The notes under the pieces were generated by a model, which saw nothing but the letters and a program-made list of their open reading frames with translations, had not been told where the DNA came from and did no database searches. DNA of 11,471 nucleotides from Bacteroidales bacterium (GTDB lineage Bacteria > Bacteroidota > Bacteroidia > Bacteroidales > JAADJA01), in the NCBI GenBank assembly GCA_021106665.1, contig JAIOTR010000245.1, forward strand, positions 1-11,471, in the 5' to 3' direction. The position numbers and the translations under genes were made by a program. Positions 7,875 through 11,471 of this stretch are shown one piece after another. How positions within the stretch are numbered: the first letter of the stretch is position 1; each line of letters begins with the position of its first letter.

Positions 7875-8504
7875 TTAAGGTATTACAAAATTAAAATCAT
7901 CTTTCAATTCTGCTTCAGTATATTTTTCAACTGACAGATTTTTCATAAATACATCATCTACCGGACGAGCGTTGGTGTCAACATCTACTTTTGAAATATT
8001 GAATACGGCATCCATACCTGAAAACACATAACCAAAAATTGTATAAAGGCTATCCAGATTTGGTTCTCCATCCGGATCGCAAACAATATAATACTGCGAA
8101 CCGTTTGATTCACGTTCAGGATTCCAGTAATCACTTTGCCGGGCTGCGCCAACTGCACCATACTGATGCTGCATACTATCAATTATTTCAGCAGGAATAG
8201 TATAACCTGGGCCACCATATCCGGTTCCCTCGGGATCACCTCCCTGAACTACAAAATCATCCACCACCCGATGATAGATCAAACTATCATAAAATCCCTG
8301 ATTGGTCAAATCTAAAAAATTCTGTTTATGTAAGGGTGTAACATCATAAAGCCAAATCATAAAATCACCAAAATCTGTCTCAACTTTAACTACTTCATAT
8401 TTTACCGGTTCGGGTTCTTTTTCTTCCTCTTCATCCTTATTACAGGAAATAGCTATAACTGAGAATGCCAGTAAAAGCAACCAAATATTTTTATTAAGAT
8501 TCAT
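7875..8504 (-). CDS. Cyclophilin-type peptidyl-prolyl cis-trans isomerase, lipoprotein
   Basis: A folding helper that speeds cis-trans isomerisation at proline bonds outside the cytoplasm. The first 21 residues are a lipoprotein signal with lipobox AISC and lipidated Cys21. The cyclophilin domain runs from about residue 38 to 195. Active-site elements are visible: YHRVVDDFVVQGGDPEGTG with catalytic Arg79 and Gln87, GAVGAAR at 116-122 in place of the usual GxxxMA strand, and NGSQYYI at 134-140. Right after Cys21 comes NKDEEEEKEPEPE, an acidic tract of the kind that directs Bacteroidota lipoproteins to the cell surface. The radical SAM gene ends 18 bp upstream on the same strand, so the two are probably co-transcribed. 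A short C-terminal tail after the domain (TEAELKDDFNFVIP) has no known role. Confidence 0.92.
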   Translation of the reverse strand: MNLNKNIWLLLLAFSVIAISCNKDEEEEKEPEPVKYEVVKVETDFGDFMIWLYDVTPLHKQNFLDLTNQGFYDSLIYHRVVDDFVVQGGDPEGTGYGGPGYTIPAEIIDSMQHQYGAVGAARQSDYWNPERESNGSQYYIVCDPDGEPNLDSLYTIFGYVFSGMDAVFNISKVDVDTNARPVDDVFMKNLSVEKYTEAELKDDFNFVIP

Positions 8505-8522
8505 ATTTTTCTATTTAAACAT

Positions 8523-9944
8523 CTATCTTTTTAAAAAACCTGTTATAAAATTAATCCAATTTTGTGGTTCCCGCTTCAACATCCAGAACATTAATTTGGT
8601 AAAAAAAAGCGGATATGCCTTAAATAACCTGAAAATCGCACCGGATTCAACGGGATAACGGGCATCCATCATGTTCCTTATTTTAAATAATTCATCAGAT
8701 GATAAATAGTTTGTTTTAACATTGGAAGCATAGTGATTGTACTTGCTATAATCATTTTTATTTGTAACAAAACCATCTTTCAATAACTCATCCCTTAACT
8801 CTGTTTTAAGATGTGGTGTAAGAATATTAAACAATTGAATATCCACACCTATTTTTTTTGCATATTTAAAATTTTCAAGTAGGGTTTTTTTGGTGTCACT
8901 TGGATAGCCAAATATAAATCCTCCAACTACAAGAATTCCATACTTTTTTAATTCTTTTACAACTTCAACTGTGTCGGAACTTGTTAATTGATTGCTCTTA
9001 TGCATAAACTCCAAAGCATCGTCAGAGGCATTTTCAATCCCAAGGAAAACAAATTTTGTCCCGGATTTTGCCACAGCCTCCGCAAGTCCTGGCGTTTTTT
9101 TAAATCCCCTTACACTGGCCTGCACTGCAAAAGTTAAATTTAATTTTGCATCAATGATTTCGTTGCACAACTTTAAATATCGCTTGCCATCCAAAGTAAT
9201 ATTGTCATCGGTAATAAAAATAGCTTTTGCACCATGTTTTTTTGCATCCTCCAAATCTGCAATTATTCGTTCCGTAGAAAATTTACGAAACGATTTTCCA
9301 TACATATTACGGATACTGCAAAAATTACAATCATAAACACATCCGCGGGAAGTTTCAATGACATCAGCCGGCATTCCCATCATGTGAAACCCCTTTTTAT
9401 ATATCCTGGTATTTCTGTTAGGAATCTTCAACTCTTCCGGTGGTATAAGCAAACCTCGTGGATTATGTTGTGCTTTACCATTTTTCAAAAAAGATATTCC
9501 GGGTACATTGTCAAAATCATGACCGTTTTTCAGGGCTTTTAATAATTCGTTGAAAGGCACTTCTCCCTCACCATCAATAAGGAAATCAATGTAGTTCATG
9601 TCATCGCTTTCGATAATGGATTCTTTATCAGCAGTTACATGATAACCTCCCATTAGGATTTTGATTTCTTTTGAAAAATCACGCGTCAGTTTGGCAAAAT
9701 TTAAAGCAGTCTGGTACTGGAAGCTCATGGCTGTAAACCCAACAACATTTGGCTTGTAGCTATCAAGAACTTTCAGAAGCTCCTTTTCAGGATTTTTATC
9801 CTTCACCACAAGGTCCGCAATTTTTATCTCACATAAACCATCGTCAACATTGGCAGCCAATGATGCCAGGTTCAGGCTGGGAATTTTAGTGAGCCTGTTA
9901 AAGCCCATAACTGTTCTTGGATTGCCGACAAGTAGTACTTTCAC
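8523..9944 (-). CDS. B12-binding-domain radical SAM protein, function unknown
   Basis: A 473-residue member of the BchE/P-methylase-like radical SAM class. The N-terminal cobalamin-binding Rossmann domain (about 1-150) has VVGFTAMSFQ at 67-76, GGYHVT at 99-104 and DGEGE at 124-128. It lacks a DxHxxG motif, as is common in this class. The radical SAM domain follows, with cluster cysteines Cys202, Cys206 and Cys209 in RGCVYDCNFC, the acidic ITDDNI at 244-249 and LGIENAS at 301-307. The C-terminus (about 432-473) is aromatic and amphipathic and may touch the membrane. Family members methylate unreactive carbons or form rings in lipids, cofactors and natural products; the substrate here is unknown. 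The start is GTG (complement of 9942-9944): an in-frame TAA lies two codons upstream and MKVLLVG is a typical beginning. The only close partner is the isomerase gene. Confidence 0.9.
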   Translation of the reverse strand: MKVLLVGNPRTVMGFNRLTKIPSLNLASLAANVDDGLCEIKIADLVVKDKNPEKELLKVLDSYKPNVVGFTAMSFQYQTALNFAKLTRDFSKEIKILMGGYHVTADKESIIESDDMNYIDFLIDGEGEVPFNELLKALKNGHDFDNVPGISFLKNGKAQHNPRGLLIPPEELKIPNRNTRIYKKGFHMMGMPADVIETSRGCVYDCNFCSIRNMYGKSFRKFSTERIIADLEDAKKHGAKAIFITDDNITLDGKRYLKLCNEIIDAKLNLTFAVQASVRGFKKTPGLAEAVAKSGTKFVFLGIENASDDALEFMHKSNQLTSSDTVEVVKELKKYGILVVGGFIFGYPSDTKKTLLENFKYAKKIGVDIQLFNILTPHLKTELRDELLKDGFVTNKNDYSKYNHYASNVKTNYLSSDELFKIRNMMDARYPVESGAIFRLFKAYPLFFTKLMFWMLKREPQNWINFITGFLKR

Positions 9945-10050
9945 AAATTAAATTTTTGCTAAAATAATAAAACGTAAAAACTTAAAACTGTTTTTTTTCT
10001 ATCTAATGAAAAGTGAGGATGAATCGCGTGCGTGCCGGTTTGCAAATATG

Positions 10051-10143
10051 GCACATAGCCGTTCCTTTGCAGGATGCTAATTGATTACTCGTATGTTTAT
10101 GCTACTACTCATTTGTCTTGATAACCCTAAAGCGGCTGTGGGC
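10051..10143. repeat. Imperfect inverted repeat 3' of the Fic gene
   Basis: The arms GCACATAGCCGTT (10051-10063) and AGCGGCTGTGGGC (10131-10143) match at 10 of 13 positions as an inverted repeat. All but one mismatch are C/T changes that a folded strand would tolerate as G-T or G-U pairs. About 67 bases separate the arms. The stretch is non-coding and less AT-rich than the flanking sequence. Part of it, 10054-10073 read on the minus strand, resembles a block of the element on the other side of the Fic gene. It has too few Ts after a stem to be an obvious terminator. Confidence 0.5.
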
Positions 10144-10167
10144 TATTATTTATTACAGAGCGTTTTT

Positions 10168-11208
10168 TTATTTTCTTGAGTAATTTGTTCCCGGTCCTAT
10201 TCCATGTTTTTCTATTAAGTTTTTCTTTAATAATTCTGGAAGAATTCTCTTTACAGTCGGACTGGGGATTCCCAATCTTTTGGCTATTCCTCCTGATTTG
10301 CAACCAGCATTATTATCAATAAAAGTTAATATTGATTTCTCTCTCGGTGATAGTTTTGCTTCAATTCCTTTAAAATCAAGTTTTTTCATTAATTGCTCTT
10401 GAATATTTTTAAGGGCATTAAGGAAGAAATTCACCCATTCGGTTGCATTTTCATTGGGGCGCTGTGCTTGACAATTTCTTAGTACTCGATAATACTCTGT
10501 TTTTCTGCTTTCAATCTCATGTTCAAAACTTACATATTGAACCCACTTATATCCATGCTTAAGTAGCAACAGAGTTGAAATCAGCCTGCTTAATCTACCG
10601 TTTCCATCTTGAAAAGGATGAATGCTTACAAAATCATATGCAAACAAAGCGCATTTAACTAATGGATGAGTTGCATTGTCTTTTTTGTACCAGTTAATTA
10701 AGAGTCGCATTGCATCTTGTGTTGGAAAACCTGCATCCGTTGTTTGAAAAATAATTTGTTTTGTTCCTTTCGGTAATTGCGCTTCTACTGCATTACTATG
10801 TTGTTTGAAATCTCCTTTATGCCAATCGTCTTTTTCACTGTGTTTTAGTAAGATATTATGTAAGTTCTTTAGACCGCTCTCATTTATGTTAATATCATGG
10901 TACAATTCTGTTATCAAGTCTAGCGTTTCAAAATATCCAACAACTTCTTGTGAATCTCTATCTTCAATTTTTGTAATATCAATTTCTTTAAGCAGTACTT
11001 CTACTTCTTCATCTGACATTTTAGAACCCTCAATCCGTGTTGAAGCACCTACACTCCTTACGGTTGCGATTGATTTCAATTGTTTTAGACTTTGCCCTTC
11101 TTTTTTCTCAATCGAAGTCCATGAAGCATCAAATCTATCAATTTGACTTATCAGTCTGATTAATTTCCAATCAATATCTATCGTAAACGTGTGAACTATA
11201 TTTTCCAT
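10168..11208 (-). CDS. Fic-family protein AMP transferase, class II, with C-terminal winged helix
   Basis: A 346-residue enzyme expected to attach AMP (or another nucleotide) to hydroxyl side chains of a target protein, possibly itself. The catalytic loop HPFQDGNGRLSR at 197-208 is a perfect HPFx(D/E)GNGRxxR motif with His197 as the base. An inhibitory (S/T)xxxE(G/N) motif, STRIEG at 56-61, precedes the Fic core, which makes it class II: Glu60 should hold the enzyme in check until released. The target-docking flap is near GDFKQHSNAV (132-141). A C-terminal winged-helix domain follows at about 285-344 (SPREKSILTF, then GGIAKRLGIPSPTVKRILPELL), similar in layout to Shewanella SoFic. Because the enzyme carries its own inhibitor, no separate antitoxin is needed, and none is seen. 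The DNA-binding tail and the iterons upstream suggest self-regulation. The next in-frame ATG (Met64) would remove the inhibitory motif. Confidence 0.93.
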   Translation of the reverse strand: MENIVHTFTIDIDWKLIRLISQIDRFDASWTSIEKKEGQSLKQLKSIATVRSVGASTRIEGSKMSDEEVEVLLKEIDITKIEDRDSQEVVGYFETLDLITELYHDININESGLKNLHNILLKHSEKDDWHKGDFKQHSNAVEAQLPKGTKQIIFQTTDAGFPTQDAMRLLINWYKKDNATHPLVKCALFAYDFVSIHPFQDGNGRLSRLISTLLLLKHGYKWVQYVSFEHEIESRKTEYYRVLRNCQAQRPNENATEWVNFFLNALKNIQEQLMKKLDFKGIEAKLSPREKSILTFIDNNAGCKSGGIAKRLGIPSPTVKRILPELLKKNLIEKHGIGPGTNYSRK

Positions 11209-11212
11209 GCTA

Positions 11213-11220
11213 CAAATGTA
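11213..11220 (-). promoter_or_regulatory. Predicted -7 promoter box of the Fic gene
   Basis: On the minus strand TACATTTG matches TAnnTTTG exactly and ends four bases before the Fic ATG at 11208, so the message would be leaderless or nearly so. No good TTG lies at the -33 distance; that position falls in the first ATACGGTAT iteron (11236-11253). An in-frame TGA upstream rules out an earlier start codon. Confidence 0.5.
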
Positions 11221-11235
11221 GTATTCTTTTCAATA

Positions 11236-11319
11236 TATGATACGGTATGATTCGTTTTTATTCGATAGATGTCCGATGTTTATGATACGGTATGATTCAA
11301 TTAGATACGATATCGGATC
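11236..11319. promoter_or_regulatory. Operator-like iterons upstream of the Fic gene
   Basis: The 18-mer TATGATACGGTATGATTC occurs twice without change, at 11236-11253 and 11281-11298 (45 bases apart). A diverged third copy, GATACGATATCGGATC at 11304-11319, follows. Each is built on the near-palindrome ATAC-n-(G/A)TAT; the third copy is a 16-bp palindrome with a single mismatched pair. The first copy covers the expected -33 region of the Fic promoter. Repeated palindromes here suggest binding of a dimeric regulator, possibly the Fic protein through its own winged helix. Confidence 0.65.
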
Positions 11320-11327
11320 GGCAAAAT

Positions 11328-11460
11328 GCCCTGTAACGTTCCGGCTATGCGTAGTGCGGGATTTTGAAACAATTAATTTTCAGTTTACGATAAAATTTTA
11401 TTATTTGTATAATCTTTCAACTTAGGATGAAACCCGCATTACGTATAGGTATTGTTGGGC
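11328..11460. repeat. Long imperfect inverted repeat, attC-like
   Basis: The arms CTATGCGTAGTGCGGG (11345-11360) and CCCGCATTACGTATAG (11433-11448) pair at 14 of 16 positions; the other two would be G-T wobbles. They enclose 72 AT-rich bases. Outside them GCCC (11328-11331) and GGGC (11457-11460) also pair. The right edge is GTTGGGC, a match to the integron core-site consensus GTTRRRY, and the 133-base span falls in the attC size range. The 5' side reads GCCCTGTAAC rather than a clean RYYYAAC, and no integrase is in the window, so attC is a comparison and not a firm call. It could also be one of the dispersed structured intergenic repeats found in Bacteroidota. Confidence 0.5.
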
Positions 11461-11471
11461 GTTCGTACTTC

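Noticed and set aside
10006..10080. 24-codon plus-strand frame starting MKSEDESRAC
   Set aside because: It is too short, has no ribosome binding site, and overlaps the inverted-repeat element 3' of the Fic gene.
11328..11349. Firm call of an integron attC site
   Set aside because: The right core GTTGGGC fits, but the left side reads GCCCTGTAAC instead of RYYYAAC and there is no integrase in the window. It is kept only as attC-like.
11237..11425. 62-codon plus-strand frame beginning MIRYDS, with MIRYDS repeated
   Set aside because: The peptide repeat only reflects the DNA iterons upstream of the Fic gene, and the frame runs on through the inverted-repeat element. It has no ribosome binding site and no protein-like composition.

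Overview
The window looks like the chromosome of an AT-rich member of the Bacteroidota, probably anaerobic or able to live without oxygen. Four things point there: perfect copies of the Bacteroidota -7 promoter box (TAnnTTTG), few Shine-Dalgarno sequences, lipoproteins with short lipobox signals, one of which carries an acidic surface-export tract, and a two-gene ferredoxin-linked 2-oxoacid oxidoreductase with a fused gamma-alpha subunit. I cannot name a genus. No rRNA, tRNA, CRISPR array, transposase or integrase was seen.

Layout. 155-1957 (+) is an MsbA-type ABC exporter that converges on endonuclease IV (nfo, 1975-2817, -). nfo and queD (2899-3351, +) diverge from an 81-bp spacer with back-to-back promoters. 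queD converges with a small 59-codon gene (3354-3533, -). A 475-bp AT-rich gap leads to korA-korB (4009-6899, +), which ends at a strong hairpin (6921-6946). From there to the right end all genes are on the minus strand: a small GNAT-fold protein (7010-7282), a small lipoprotein (7392-7781), a cyclophilin-type prolyl isomerase lipoprotein (7875-8504), a B12-domain radical SAM protein (8523-9944) and a class II Fic AMPylase with a C-terminal winged helix (10168-11208).

The left two thirds is housekeeping: export, DNA base-excision repair, queuosine/7-deazaguanine synthesis and ferredoxin-linked carbon metabolism. The radical SAM gene and the prolyl isomerase are 18 bp apart and probably co-transcribed.

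The right end (about 10020-11471) differs in character. The Fic gene lies between two structured, non-coding inverted-repeat elements that share a related 20-bp block in opposite orientation. Its upstream region carries three ATAC-n-rTAT iterons, one of them over the expected -33 position of a promoter whose -7 box is only four bases from the ATG. The outer element, ending in GTTGGGC, resembles an integron attC site in size and fold, though its 5' core box does not match. I read this end as a mobile or cassette-like accessory segment carrying a self-regulated Fic enzyme. That reading is inference; the repeats themselves are visible.
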